A model generated the notes under the pieces. That model was not told where the DNA came from. It did no database searches and saw only the letters and a list, made by a program, of their open reading frames with translations. Positions 17,287 through 25,506 of a DNA stretch of 64,000 nt are shown here, piece by piece; the stretch's first letter is position 1, and each line of letters begins with the position of its first letter. The stretch spans positions 4,094,801-4,158,800 of the forward strand of contig NZ_LT839648.1 of assembly GCF_900176885.1 (NCBI RefSeq), in the 5' to 3' direction. This DNA comes from Oceanobacillus senegalensis (GTDB lineage: Bacteria > Bacillota > Bacilli > Bacillales > Amphibacillaceae). The translations under genes were made by a program, and so were the position numbers.

Positions 17287-18600
17287 ATGGGAAAGATAGG
17301 CCATAAAACAAATGAAGGTACTCCATCGATTTTTAAGAAAATTTCAGCTTGGATTTTGTTGCTCTTATCTGGCATTGTAGGAATGATCATTTCGATGATT
17401 GCGACAATATATTTTGCGGGAATTTCCGGAAGTAGAATTATTGCTTTTGTTGCTGGGATAGTTCTTCTCGTTATCCTTGCAGGTGGAGGTGGATATTTTG
17501 CAGGACGAGTGTTAAAAGGAAAGCAGACAAGGTCTATCAGAAAATACACTATGTTTTCTGCCGGAATAACTTTAGCTTTGACAGGATCGCTCGTGTTTGG
17601 ATTCCTATATACTCCTGTCGAATCCAATCCAATGCAGCCGAGTGATAAGGTTCATTATTGGGATTTAGCTACTGGTTCACGGATTGCGTATACACGGATC
17701 TCAGAGGATGTGGATAAGCCATATCCTGTTTTACTTGTTCATGGAGGAGCAGGCGCACCGTCGTTGGAGCACGATGATTATGCTAATGCTCTGTCAAGAG
17801 AAGGATATGACGTATACAACTATCATCAAGTCGGTGCAGGCCTTTCCAGTCGGCATAATCCGGATGAGTATACAGTAGAGAGACAAGTACAGGATTTGGA
17901 AGCAATCCGTCACCAATTAAATGTGGAAAAAGTGATTTTAATCGGTGAATCATGGGGCGGTACACTGACCGCAAATTATATGGCAGCTTATCCCAATAAT
18001 GTTGAAAAGGCCGTTTTTGTGTCACCAGGGGGCATCTGGCTTCATAAGGACAGTGATATTGGACCTAAATTGAATGAAGTCGGAAAAAAAGATCAAAATG
18101 AAGTAGTTTCAGAAAATCTGCGCTTTACCGTAGCTCAAATCATTTCTCAAGCAGGAGGGGCACAAGGTCTATACGTCTTGATGCCAGAAAAATATCTTGA
18201 TGGATTATATGAACGTTTTGTAGATATGCTTAACATGGAACCGGGTAACCCGAATCCGGATACGAATGAGGTTCCTCCTTCTGAAGGGTTTGGTTTCTGG
18301 GTTAATGTAATGATGGCATTGGATTCTCAGAATGTACCAGATCCGCGTCCATCTTTGAAGAAGAATACAACGCCTGTCTTGGTTTTTCGTGGACAACATG
18401 ATTATATTGCTTGGGAGCAAACCCGCGAATTCCGGGATACATTCCCAAACTCCAAGCTACTACCAGTTGAGGGGCTTGGACACGTAATAACTAAGCCCTA
18501 CCAGCAGACTTACACAGAGGCCATTGTTAAATTTTTAAATGGTGAAGAGCTTCCTATCGAACCCTATAACGGGATAGAAAATCCCTTTTCTGTTCAATAA
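17287..18600 (+). CDS. Membrane-anchored alpha/beta hydrolase
   Basis: A 437-residue protein: three N-terminal membrane helices (about residues 18-115), then an alpha/beta-hydrolase domain of the proline-iminopeptidase type. The oxyanion segment is LLVHGGAGAPS, the nucleophile elbow GESWGG, the acid GQHDYI and the histidine GLGHVI. The catalytic domain should face outward. Substrate unknown (peptide or ester). ATG behind GGAAGG. GC is somewhat higher than in the neighbouring small genes. Confidence 0.85.
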   Translation: MGKIGHKTNEGTPSIFKKISAWILLLLSGIVGMIISMIATIYFAGISGSRIIAFVAGIVLLVILAGGGGYFAGRVLKGKQTRSIRKYTMFSAGITLALTGSLVFGFLYTPVESNPMQPSDKVHYWDLATGSRIAYTRISEDVDKPYPVLLVHGGAGAPSLEHDDYANALSREGYDVYNYHQVGAGLSSRHNPDEYTVERQVQDLEAIRHQLNVEKVILIGESWGGTLTANYMAAYPNNVEKAVFVSPGGIWLHKDSDIGPKLNEVGKKDQNEVVSENLRFTVAQIISQAGGAQGLYVLMPEKYLDGLYERFVDMLNMEPGNPNPDTNEVPPSEGFGFWVNVMMALDSQNVPDPRPSLKKNTTPVLVFRGQHDYIAWEQTREFRDTFPNSKLLPVEGLGHVITKPYQQTYTEAIVKFLNGEELPIEPYNGIENPFSVQ

Positions 18601-18640
18601 CTAATTGATGGAAGAAGTTAAGTTGTGCGTTTATAAAATA

Positions 18641-18673
18641 ACGATTGACAATCGTGGTGAGGTGTATAAATGA
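18641..18673 (+). pseudogene. 3-prime tail of a RelE-like toxin gene
   Basis: The last ten codons read TIDNRGEVYK and a stop, nearly identical to the end of the intact toxin at 360-623 (TIDNRGDVYK). The following terminator-like sequence is also related. The rest of the gene is gone. Confidence 0.7.
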
Positions 18674-18680
18674 CCTAATT

Positions 18681-18721
18681 AATGACTGTATAGACAAAGG
18701 AAATGTCATTTGTTTTTTTTT
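18681..18721 (+). terminator. Terminator accompanying the toxin remnant
   Basis: AATGAC / GTCATT stem, then T-rich sequence; it shares TAGACAAA and AAATGTCAT with the terminator at 634-673. Confidence 0.55.
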
Positions 18722-18744
18722 GTAGTAATTTCTCTTTAATATTC

Positions 18745-18941
18745 TAGAAATATATTCTACAAATTTCTTGTAACGGTCTACAATTCTTCAGTTGTAGGAT
18801 TGTTATCGTACCAATTTTGATGTTACCCAAATAATCAATAAGTAGTTTAGCTTGTAGCCCATAAGCGTTCAACGTTTGTGCAGAAAATCCCTCAATCTTC
18901 TAATCTACCACATATGCCTTTATTGCATCCGACAATAACAT
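18745..18941 (-). pseudogene. N-terminal remnant of a tyrosine recombinase
   Basis: Read on the minus strand from an ATG after GGGAGTGAG: MLLSDAIKAYVVD, a TAG, KIEGFSAQTLNAYGLQAKLL and on to IDYLGNIKIGTIT. This is the core-binding (SAM-like) N-terminal domain of phage-integrase-type recombinases. It is stopped at codon 14 and frameshifted after about 60 codons; no catalytic domain follows. Confidence 0.65.
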
Positions 18942-19065
18942 AATTGCTCACTCCCAAAATTTATTATTATCAGCATCATTTCTAAGTTGTTGAATAAAGT
19001 AGTTTTTTATAATATTCGAATGGATTTATTGGGATTTAATGTTAGGATTAAGATATGATATTAAG

Positions 19066-19100
19066 CTAACTTGGCAGTTTAGTATAAGAAGAAATATTAA
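19066..19100 (+). repeat. Cassette repeat tail
   Basis: TTAAGCTAACTTGGCAG and TTTAGTATAAGAAG match the tail half of the repeat. Confidence 0.55.
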
Positions 19101-19150
19101 AACTTTTTAATAGAAGGCTTTTCTATAATAAGGAAACCGATATGAAAAGC

Positions 19151-19185
19151 AAAAAGGAGAGCGAGTTTCCTCTTCTCTCCTTACT
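19151..19185 (-). terminator. Terminator of the minus-strand secreted protein
   Basis: AAGGAGAG / CTCTCCTT stem; on the minus strand it is followed by T5. Confidence 0.7.
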
Positions 19186-19190
19186 ACTTT

Positions 19191-19643
19191 TTATTGTTTA
19201 AAAATAAATTCTTCTCTGAAATTCCGTTTGTACTTACTAGAATCTTCGCCTTCCTTTGTCCAAGTAACAATAACTTTCAATTTCGTTGCCTGAGTAAATA
19301 TAGGGAAATTCTGATGACCAACGGATTTAACATCCTTTTCCGTTTCTAAATCAGGAGTAACAGTGAATATTTCAAAATCAAACGATGAATTTGGGTCGTC
19401 TCTGTACGCTTCAACCCTTTCTATTTTAACTTTTTCATCGCCAATATATTTGATATCCATACTGTAAAAATTAACATCAGGTTTTGGGGTGTGTTCATTG
19501 CTTTTAGGTTTATCAATAACTACTTCCCATTGGTTTGATTTTTCTGATGATGGTAACTTCTCAAGCGATGATGCCATTCCGCTGATGGGAAATAACAGAA
19601 ATGATAAAATTGTGGTGAAAATAAATGCTTTAATAAATTTCAT
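19191..19643 (-). CDS. Secreted protein of unknown function
   Basis: A 150-residue protein with a Sec signal peptide (cleavage probably after SGMASS) and no lipobox. The mature part begins SNQWEVVID and ends with a beta-rich stretch LKVIVTWTKEGE. The W-x-V start and the TW segment resemble the small lipoproteins at 7327, 19847 and 25507, so it may be a secreted relative. It is the only minus-strand gene in this stretch of the island. AAAAAAGGAGGTGA lies before the ATG. Confidence 0.7.
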   Translation of the reverse strand: MKFIKAFIFTTILSFLLFPISGMASSLEKLPSSEKSNQWEVVIDKPKSNEHTPKPDVNFYSMDIKYIGDEKVKIERVEAYRDDPNSSFDFEIFTVTPDLETEKDVKSVGHQNFPIFTQATKLKVIVTWTKEGEDSSKYKRNFREEFIFKQ

Positions 19644-19721
19644 AACTCATTCACCTCCTTTTTTATTTAGTATGCAAATAACTTGGGAATATATTCAAAA
19701 GAATATTGTATATTCAGCTTA

Positions 19722-19801
19722 TTGTGCTAACGGGTGCGAATCTGCAACAAGGGTTCGCTTATTTCCTTTATTGAAGTATAACTGCTCCTTTAGTATAAGA
19801 A
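19722..19801 (+). repeat. Cassette-type stem-loop repeat
   Basis: TTGTGCTAACGGGTGCG shows a tail-type TTGTGCTAAC joined to a head CTAACGGGTGCG, which suggests both boxes are the same core. Stem GCGAA / TTCGC; end TTTAGTATAAGAAGG. Confidence 0.8.
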
Positions 19802-19846
19802 GGAAAATTTTAAAATGATATAATAACCTCAAGAGGTGATAGTGTT

Positions 19847-20341
19847 TTGTTGTTTCTGAAAAAAGGAAAGAAATTATTTTCGTTTGGTGTGTTGTTAGTG
19901 ATACTTTTACTTTCAGGCTGTGATGGTGGTGAGAAAACGGTAGAAAGTAATTACTATTTATCATTATCGGGAGAAAGTGAAAGTTGGAAAGTAGATTCTT
20001 ATGAAATTTTGATTAAACCTGAAACATTTGATGTAGGGAATGGAAACGTGACTATGAAAAATAAAACTGAATTTAGTACCGATTTCTTTAGTATTGGGGT
20101 TTATGCTGTTATTGATAATAAAGATACGGTAATTCAGAGAAGGTCTGTTACAGGAAGTGAATCAGATATATCCGAAACATCTATGGGTGCAACAGAAGGC
20201 GGAACTTTACTCAATGAAAATGGAGAACCTGTTTCTCTTGAAAACATTAGCGATATCTATATGATTATTGAATGGAAAGATAATAAAAAGACAAAGGAAG
20301 AAAAAGTAGATTTATTTAATAAAGAAGGTTTATTGAATTAA
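19847..20341 (+). CDS. Small lipoprotein of the island family
   Basis: A 164-residue lipoprotein: signal peptide with lipobox LLLSGC, then a mature domain with GESESWKVDSYEILI near the start and MIIEWKDNKKTKEEK near the end. It is the best preserved plus-strand member of a lipoprotein group whose other members here are broken. TTG at 19847 lies 7 nt after AGAGGTGA. Its TAA stop is the TAA of the next TTAACGGGTGC repeat head. Function unknown. Confidence 0.75.
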   Translation: MLFLKKGKKLFSFGVLLVILLLSGCDGGEKTVESNYYLSLSGESESWKVDSYEILIKPETFDVGNGNVTMKNKTEFSTDFFSIGVYAVIDNKDTVIQRRSVTGSESDISETSMGATEGGTLLNENGEPVSLENISDIYMIIEWKDNKKTKEEKVDLFNKEGLLN

Positions 20342-20425
20342 CGGGTGCATTACTTTAACAACAGGAGCAGTCATATGTGGTTGCTCCTGTTACTATTATT
20401 CTTCAACTATTGAGCAGGTTAGCGG
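20338..20425 (+). repeat. Cassette repeat overlapping a stop codon
   Basis: Head ATTAACGGGTGCATTAC starts in the stop codon. A perfect 10-bp stem AACAGGAGCA (20360-20369) / TGCTCCTGTT (20382-20391) follows, then a GAGCAGGTTAGC tail. Confidence 0.82.
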
Positions 20426-20839
20426 TGCGAAATGTTTCTGGCTTAAATTGAGAATGGTCACATTTTTCAGGTAAAGGATAGTTCTTATTGGAACTGAAGG
20501 ATTATATCAAAGAATAAATGGCGGAGTAACGTCCTGAAGGATTCTCTCTTAGTCTAATAGCACTGGATTTAGTAAGAATAATAGTGTTATAAGCTCGGTG
20601 AAAAGGCGTGAGAAATTACCGTACCAGTTCGGCTGACGAAAGCCTACTCGATGAGTTATTGAAATGGAAGATGGGAAACTTTGGAGTATTTTAAATTAAG
20701 ATGGTTGTTTAATTATAGGGTGCGATTGTTCAATAGGAGCAGACGCTTCTTGTGCTAACGAAGCAGTAGAGTTTAATACCAATTAAAGTGTACTGTAACG
20801 CTTTCATATATTTATCGTCTAAATAGTAGGGGGGGTATT
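20426..20839. other. Gene-free stretch with one repeat copy
   Basis: No gene is recognised; frames are interrupted throughout. The right part contains the repeat at 20713-20780. Confidence 0.5.
20713..20780 (+). repeat. Cassette-type stem-loop repeat
   Basis: Head ATTATAGGGTGCG, hairpin GCGATTG / CAGACGC, tail TTGTGCTAACGAAGCAG then AGTTTAAT. Confidence 0.78.
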
Positions 20840-21367
20840 ATGATGAATTTTAGATTTTTATTTTTTGCTTTAACTCTTATATGTCTTTTATCAATAATGG
20901 GATGTTCTGGCATAAGTGATACGGATGAAAAAGCTGATAATGATAGTGAAGTTAAGGAGGTTAGTAACAATGAAGAGTTGGACGGTTCTTCAGGAGACGT
21001 TATTCCTAAGCCACCAAGTCTAACCGTTTTTGTTGGAGAAGAGACTATTAGGCCATCGCTTGGCACTTATAGTTGGAGTATAGATAATGGAGACGGAACA
21101 GCAAGTGTAATAGAGGCAGATTCTGCCGCACCACCAGAATTGGTTAAAGACAGTAATCCAATGCAGGTAACAGCCGATACCAATGTTGAATTAGACTTCG
21201 AGGAACAACCAGAAAGCTATACCGTTAGAATATGGGATGACGACAACAATGTTGTAAACAGCTCTGATGAAGTTGTTCTGTCTGGCAAAGGAAAAATTGT
21301 TTACGAGGTGTTAGCACATTGGGAACAAGGTACTGCAAGTTATGCCTTTTCTTTATATATTGAATAA
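20840..21367 (+). CDS. Small lipoprotein
   Basis: A 175-residue lipoprotein with signal peptide and lipobox SIMGCS, an acidic serine-rich linker, then a beta-rich domain (FVGEETIRPSLGTYSW, YTVRIWDDDNN, YEVLAHWEQGTASYAFSLYI). The strand pattern resembles domains that act outside the membrane; function unknown. Two ATGs (20840, 20843) follow GGGGGGG and either could be used. The gene ends 17 bp before the insertion-sequence boundary. Confidence 0.75.
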   Translation: MMNFRFLFFALTLICLLSIMGCSGISDTDEKADNDSEVKEVSNNEELDGSSGDVIPKPPSLTVFVGEETIRPSLGTYSWSIDNGDGTASVIEADSAAPPELVKDSNPMQVTADTNVELDFEEQPESYTVRIWDDDNNVVNSSDEVVLSGKGKIVYEVLAHWEQGTASYAFSLYIE

Positions 21368-21517
21368 CTTCACTATTAAGCTAAACCAGCTAATAGTTGT
21401 CAATATTTTTCTCTAAAAAAATTAATTCTCTCATGATATACTAAAATTACGTATGCCAAATAACCCTCCACTACTTAGTGACTGGAAGGTTTTGTTATAT
21501 TTAGTTAGATATAGGTT

Positions 21518-22756
21518 TTATGCTATATCTTGGAAAGTGGTTCTGTTTTTTAGTAAGGCGTAAATCCAATGTAAGAGCTTATTAACGCATGCAATAACGG
21601 CGACTCTAAAGGGTTTACCTTCTTCACGTTTCTTATCATAAAACTCTCTTAGTCTCTTATTGCGTGCTATTATCTCATCGGTTGTTTTCTTTTTACGAGA
21701 ATCACGAATGCTACTTTGAACAGCCATATATAAAGCGTGCCGTAGTCTATTCGAGCCTCGTTTAGTGATTCGATTTACTGATGCTGTAAACTTACCAGAA
21801 GAGTAAACACTCGGATCCACACCAGCGAATGCAACGAGCTTTTTGGCACTATCAAATCGGTTAATCTCTCCAATCTCGGAAATAATCGTTGCAGCGATTT
21901 TTTCTCCGATTCCAGGAATAGATTGGAGGAGATGATATTCTTCAACTTCTTTAGCGAGGGCATCTATTTCTGTCGCAATCTTAGATAGATGCTCTTGGTA
22001 TTGAAGTACAAGACGAACTAACATTTCAAGATTAAAGATATTACTCTGATACAGGTTGTTCTGAAATGGATTGCGACGGGCGGCTTCTTTTAACTTTTTT
22101 GCCCTTTCTTGTGCCCAAAGTTCGGAACGACTCTTACATAATTCACTAATCATCTCTGATAATTCCCTCTCACTTGCCCTTAACACAGCTTCAGATGTTG
22201 GGAATGCTAGTAAAGTAAGTAATGATACCTTTGAATATAGGCTTCCAAATACACCCCTATATTCAGGGAATACCTGATCTAATAAGGAATGTAACTGCAG
22301 CTTAGCTTTGGCTGAGATTTCTGCAATACTTTCTTGTTGTCTAGTAAGGTTGCGTAGATTTAAAAGTTGAATACCTCGCTTTTTATAAGGCTCTAACTCT
22401 TCTTTATAAAACAGCTCACAAAGATGATAGGCATCTATTGCGTCTGTTTTAACTTTACGCAGACTTGAACTTTTTGTCCGATGTGAAATAAGAGGGTTAA
22501 CAATAATATAAACGTAATTTTGTTCTTCCAAAAATTGAGTAACTGGATAATGATAGTGACCAGTTGATTCCAAGACGACCGTAGGTTGGTTGCCGTTAGC
22601 CAATTTTTCAACTTCATGAAGGAATTCTAGTAAATTCTCCAACCCTTTAATATCATGCTTAATACTAAAGCTCTTTCGATAAGGTTTGCCTTTATCTAAA
22701 AATGCTTGAATCTGACTTTCTCCTTTAGAGACATCCAGACCAATGACTGGATTCAT
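21518..22756 (-). CDS. IS110-family transposase
   Basis: A 412-residue protein. The N-terminal DEDD domain starts PVIGLDVSKGE and has VVLESTGHYHYPVTQFL; the C-terminal domain has LLQSIPGIGEKIAATI, then KKLVAFAGVDPSVYSSGKF, the region that holds the catalytic serine in this family. It is full length for IS110. Recent work on the family shows a bridge RNA guiding integration; the long upstream non-coding end here fits that. ATG preceded by AGGAGGAGA. Confidence 0.93.
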   Translation of the reverse strand: MNPVIGLDVSKGESQIQAFLDKGKPYRKSFSIKHDIKGLENLLEFLHEVEKLANGNQPTVVLESTGHYHYPVTQFLEEQNYVYIIVNPLISHRTKSSSLRKVKTDAIDAYHLCELFYKEELEPYKKRGIQLLNLRNLTRQQESIAEISAKAKLQLHSLLDQVFPEYRGVFGSLYSKVSLLTLLAFPTSEAVLRASERELSEMISELCKSRSELWAQERAKKLKEAARRNPFQNNLYQSNIFNLEMLVRLVLQYQEHLSKIATEIDALAKEVEEYHLLQSIPGIGEKIAATIISEIGEINRFDSAKKLVAFAGVDPSVYSSGKFTASVNRITKRGSNRLRHALYMAVQSSIRDSRKKKTTDEIIARNKRLREFYDKKREEGKPFRVAVIACVNKLLHWIYALLKNRTTFQDIA

Positions 22757-22759
22757 AGA

Positions 22760-22980
22760 CTATCTCCTCCTAGATTATAAATTTGTCGGTATCCCCTAAG
22801 GCTTCTTGTAATGTCATAGGTTCGCTTGTTAAACGGGATCAAGTTGTCCCAACCAGCCTGAAACATGTTTATACAAGTAGGGGGTGAACAGTTTAGCTGA
22901 CGGGATCTAGTCCCACGGGTGCGACGTTCTACCCCGACTACCGTAATAATAAAACCTTATAAAAAAAGGTCAACCAGTAA
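22760..22980 (-). ncRNA. Candidate IS110 bridge RNA
   Basis: About 220 nt of non-coding DNA upstream of the transposase, GC-richer than its surroundings and rich in short inverted repeats (for example GGGATCTAGTCCC near 22903-22915). In the IS110 group the guide RNA is made from this end. The ends and loops cannot be fixed by eye. Confidence 0.45.
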
Positions 22981-23043
22981 ATTCTGGCTAACCTTATATT
23001 ACGATCGGGTGCTTTACTTTAATAAATGGAGATGGAAAACTAT

Positions 23044-23376
23044 ATGAGATGTCTATGTAAACAAAAAGAAACAAATGAATTAAAAGTTGAGGGAGATGTT
23101 GGGGCAGACGCAATTTGGTGTAATCGTTGTAATTGTAACCTTGACATACAAGAAGTACCACTTTCACTCGGTTTAAAGTCGGAGCTAATGAAATGGATAG
23201 GGAAACATGGTGATTGGATAGATTGGGAAAAAGATAAAATCGTTCCTAATGGAATAAAACTCGAAGATGAACACAACAAGCAAGGAATGATATTAACAGA
23301 GAAAGTACAGAAAGAACTTGGAGTGAAATATAAAGTATCATTTTCACCTTCGACATTTGCAAGGGTATATAAATAA
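23044..23376 (+). CDS. Small cysteine-rich protein
   Basis: A 110-residue protein with an N-terminal pattern CLCKQ and CNRCNC, likely a zinc-binding knuckle, followed by a charged helical part (LKSELMKWIGKHGDWIDW). The ATG at 23044 follows GGAGATGG. Its upstream region is the right flank of the IS110 element, so its original promoter may have been displaced. I know similar conserved hypothetical proteins in Bacillus but no function. Confidence 0.65.
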   Translation: MRCLCKQKETNELKVEGDVGADAIWCNRCNCNLDIQEVPLSLGLKSELMKWIGKHGDWIDWEKDKIVPNGIKLEDEHNKQGMILTEKVQKELGVKYKVSFSPSTFARVYK

Positions 23377-23391
23377 AATATAGTCACCCTT

Positions 23392-23468
23392 ATTGTATTA
23401 ACGGGTAGCTTTAACACAACAACGGTATTGCCTGTTTTTATAGGTGTTGGGCAGGTTAGCTTAAGTAG
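23392..23468 (+). repeat. Cassette-type repeat
   Basis: TTGTATTAACGGGTAGC head, irregular hairpin around AACAACGG and CCTGTT, then GGGCAGGTTAGCTTAAG as tail. Confidence 0.65.
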
Positions 23469-23518
23469 ATCGGGTTCTGGAGTAAAATTATACAAGATCA
23501 TCACAGGGGGGATATTAA

Positions 23519-24772
23519 ATGATTAATGAAATATATGAATTTATAAGTGAGGCACGTTTAAAAAAGTATGCAGAACTTGCTGTGCGAGCTGGTGTAAATT
23601 TGCAAAAAAATCAATTATTGATTATTCATAGTGATATACAAAATGCTACGTTTGCACGTCTCATCCAAACGGTAGCCTACGAGGCAGGAGCTTCAAATGT
23701 ATTGATAGATTGGACAGATGAACAGTCTACCAAGGAATTTTACTTAAATGCAGCAGATAGTGTCATCGATCACTATCCTGATTGGCAGGCTGCCCGTTTT
23801 AAGGAGTGGGACGATGCGGGTGCTGCATACATCCATATTATTTCTGAAAACTTAGATGTATTTAAGGGGGTTTCTGCAGAAAGGATAAGTCGTTTCCAAA
23901 AAGCTTCTCGTACCAAATTGAGGGATCATCATGCGAAAATTAGATCCCATGAAGTACGCTGGTGTCTTCTAGCTGTCCCATACGTTGGATGGGCAACTAA
24001 AGTATTTCCTAACCTAAGTAAAGAAGAAGCTTTACAATCATTATGGCAATTCATTTTAAAAGGATCTCGGGCAGATGGGGAAAATCCTATAAAAGATTGG
24101 GAGAGTCACAATCAATCCTTCGAGTCTCGCAAAAAAATTTTAAACGAGAGCCAATTGGAATCCCTGCATTTTACAAATAGCCGTGGAACTGATTTATTAG
24201 TTGGTCTACCTAAAAATCATCTCTATATCGGTGGGGGTGTCAGAGATAAAAATGGAATACCCTTCTTTCCGAACATTCCTACAGAAGAACTATTTACTGC
24301 ACCCCATAAAAATAAGGTGAATGGCAAATTAGTAGGTACTAAACCTCTTATCTATGGGGGAAGTGTCATCGATGAATTTTATCTAATTTTTAAAGATGGT
24401 CGGATTACCGACTATTATGCCGCAAAGGGACAAGAAGTGTTACATAATCTAATCGAAACAGATGAAGGTTCACATTATCTAGGTGAAATTGCCTTGGTCT
24501 CCAATAAATCTCCTCTTGCGCAGGTAGATACTCTTTTTTACAATACCTTGTTTGATGAAAATACGGCCAGTCATATTGGAATCGGAAATGCATCTCCCTC
24601 CAATCTTCAAAATGGTAATGACCAATCTGAGGAAGAGTTGAAGGCAGCGGGGCTGAATACTTCACTTTTGTCAGTCAATGTGACCTTTGGTACCGAAGAT
24701 ATGAAAGTAGTGGGCATTAAAGAAGGTGGAACTGAAGTCCTGTTAATGAAGGATGGAGATTTCCAATTCTAA
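23519..24772 (+). CDS. M29-family aminopeptidase
   Basis: A 417-residue metallo-aminopeptidase of the AmpS/T type, close to the usual length. The N-terminal domain has YAELAVRAGVNLQKNQLLII; the metal-site half has NIPTEELFTAPHKNKVNG, then GEIALV and LFYNTLFDENTASHIGIG. It removes N-terminal residues from peptides in the cytoplasm, using two divalent metals. ATG behind CAGGGGGG. Flanked by repeats and larger than typical cassette genes here. Confidence 0.9.
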   Translation: MINEIYEFISEARLKKYAELAVRAGVNLQKNQLLIIHSDIQNATFARLIQTVAYEAGASNVLIDWTDEQSTKEFYLNAADSVIDHYPDWQAARFKEWDDAGAAYIHIISENLDVFKGVSAERISRFQKASRTKLRDHHAKIRSHEVRWCLLAVPYVGWATKVFPNLSKEEALQSLWQFILKGSRADGENPIKDWESHNQSFESRKKILNESQLESLHFTNSRGTDLLVGLPKNHLYIGGGVRDKNGIPFFPNIPTEELFTAPHKNKVNGKLVGTKPLIYGGSVIDEFYLIFKDGRITDYYAAKGQEVLHNLIETDEGSHYLGEIALVSNKSPLAQVDTLFYNTLFDENTASHIGIGNASPSNLQNGNDQSEEELKAAGLNTSLLSVNVTFGTEDMKVVGIKEGGTEVLLMKDGDFQF

Positions 24773-24843
24773 ATCGTCTACAACTTAAAAACAAAGAAAA
24801 CTGATTTCTGGTGAATTATGCTTAAAGCTAGTTATGGTGAAAA

Positions 24844-24912
24844 CAAACTGGTGTGATTGGTTAATTAGGGTAATAGCTTATTGTGCTAAAGGGAAGATTA
24901 GTTGAATAAGGA
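24844..24912 (+). repeat. Cassette-type stem-loop repeat
   Basis: Head CAAACTGGTGTGATTGG, loop TTAATTAGGG, TAATAGCTTATTGTGC, tail TAAAGGGAAGATTAGTTG. Confidence 0.72.
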
Positions 24913-24935
24913 ATTCTAAGTTAGGAGTGCTAAAG

Positions 24936-25358
24936 ATGTCTATAAAAGGACTTAACCATGTTCTATTTTCTGTTTCTAATTTAAATGATTCAATTGATTT
25001 TTATCAAAAAGTGTTTGATGCTAAATTGTTAGTAAAAGGTAGAAGCACAGCCTATTTTGATTTAAATGGTATGTGGCTTGCTCTTAATGTAGAGAAGGAT
25101 ATACCTCGTAATGAGATAAGTCAGTCATACACACATATTGCCTTTTCAATTGATGAAGCAGAATTTGAAAAAATGTATGACAAACTGGAAGAATTAAATG
25201 TAAACATATTGTCAGGTCGTCCAAGAGATGAAAGAGACAAGAAATCTATTTACTTTACTGACCCAGATGGTCATAAGTTTGAGTTTCATACAGGTACTTT
25301 ACAAGACAGATTAGATTACTACAAACAAGAAAAAACACATATGGAGTTTTATGATTAA
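24936..25358 (+). CDS. fosB: FosB metallothiol transferase
   Basis: A 140-residue vicinal-oxygen-chelate protein that aligns throughout with Bacillus FosB: INH-like start [20 protein letters not shown], the metal histidine in SYTHIAFS, and the glutamate in [20 protein letters not shown]. FosB adds bacillithiol or cysteine to fosfomycin and opens its epoxide. All three metal ligands are present. The ATG at 24936 follows TTAGGAG; the GTG 9 nt upstream lies against that site. It sits between two repeat copies as a single-gene unit. Confidence 0.93.
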   Translation: MSIKGLNHVLFSVSNLNDSIDFYQKVFDAKLLVKGRSTAYFDLNGMWLALNVEKDIPRNEISQSYTHIAFSIDEAEFEKMYDKLEELNVNILSGRPRDERDKKSIYFTDPDGHKFEFHTGTLQDRLDYYKQEKTHMEFYD

Positions 25359-25374
25359 AAGACTTTATTTATAC

Positions 25375-25437
25375 CGCTAACGGGTGCGTTTCTTAAATAA
25401 GAGAATGAATCCTTGTTTAATTTTAGCAGCAGGTTAA
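25375..25437 (+). repeat. Cassette-type repeat
   Basis: CGCTAACGGGTGCG head, weak hairpin, GCAGCAGGTTAATTT tail. Confidence 0.72.
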
Positions 25438-25506
25438 TTTAAAAAAATTATTGTAATATTAATCTTGTTTTGGACATCCCCTTAATATAGAAGGGGGGGA
25501 ATTCAT

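Larger units (their letters stand above)
18601..19190. other. Gene graveyard
   Basis: No intact gene. It holds a short repeat tail just after 18600 (CTAATTGATGGAAGAAG), a toxin-gene tail (18641-18673) with terminator, a minus-strand recombinase remnant (18745-18941) and another repeat tail (19066-19100). Confidence 0.6.
21385..23005 (-). mobile_element. IS110-family insertion sequence inside a repeat head
   Basis: About 1.62 kb. The left flank ends TTAAGCTAA (to 21384) and the right flank begins CGGGTGCTTTAC (from 23006). Joined, they restore CTAACGGGTGC, the head of the island repeat. The element contains the transposase, about 130 bp after it and about 250 bp before it. No terminal inverted repeats or target duplication are obvious, as is usual for IS110. 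Boundaries are inferred from the flank reconstruction. Confidence 0.75.
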
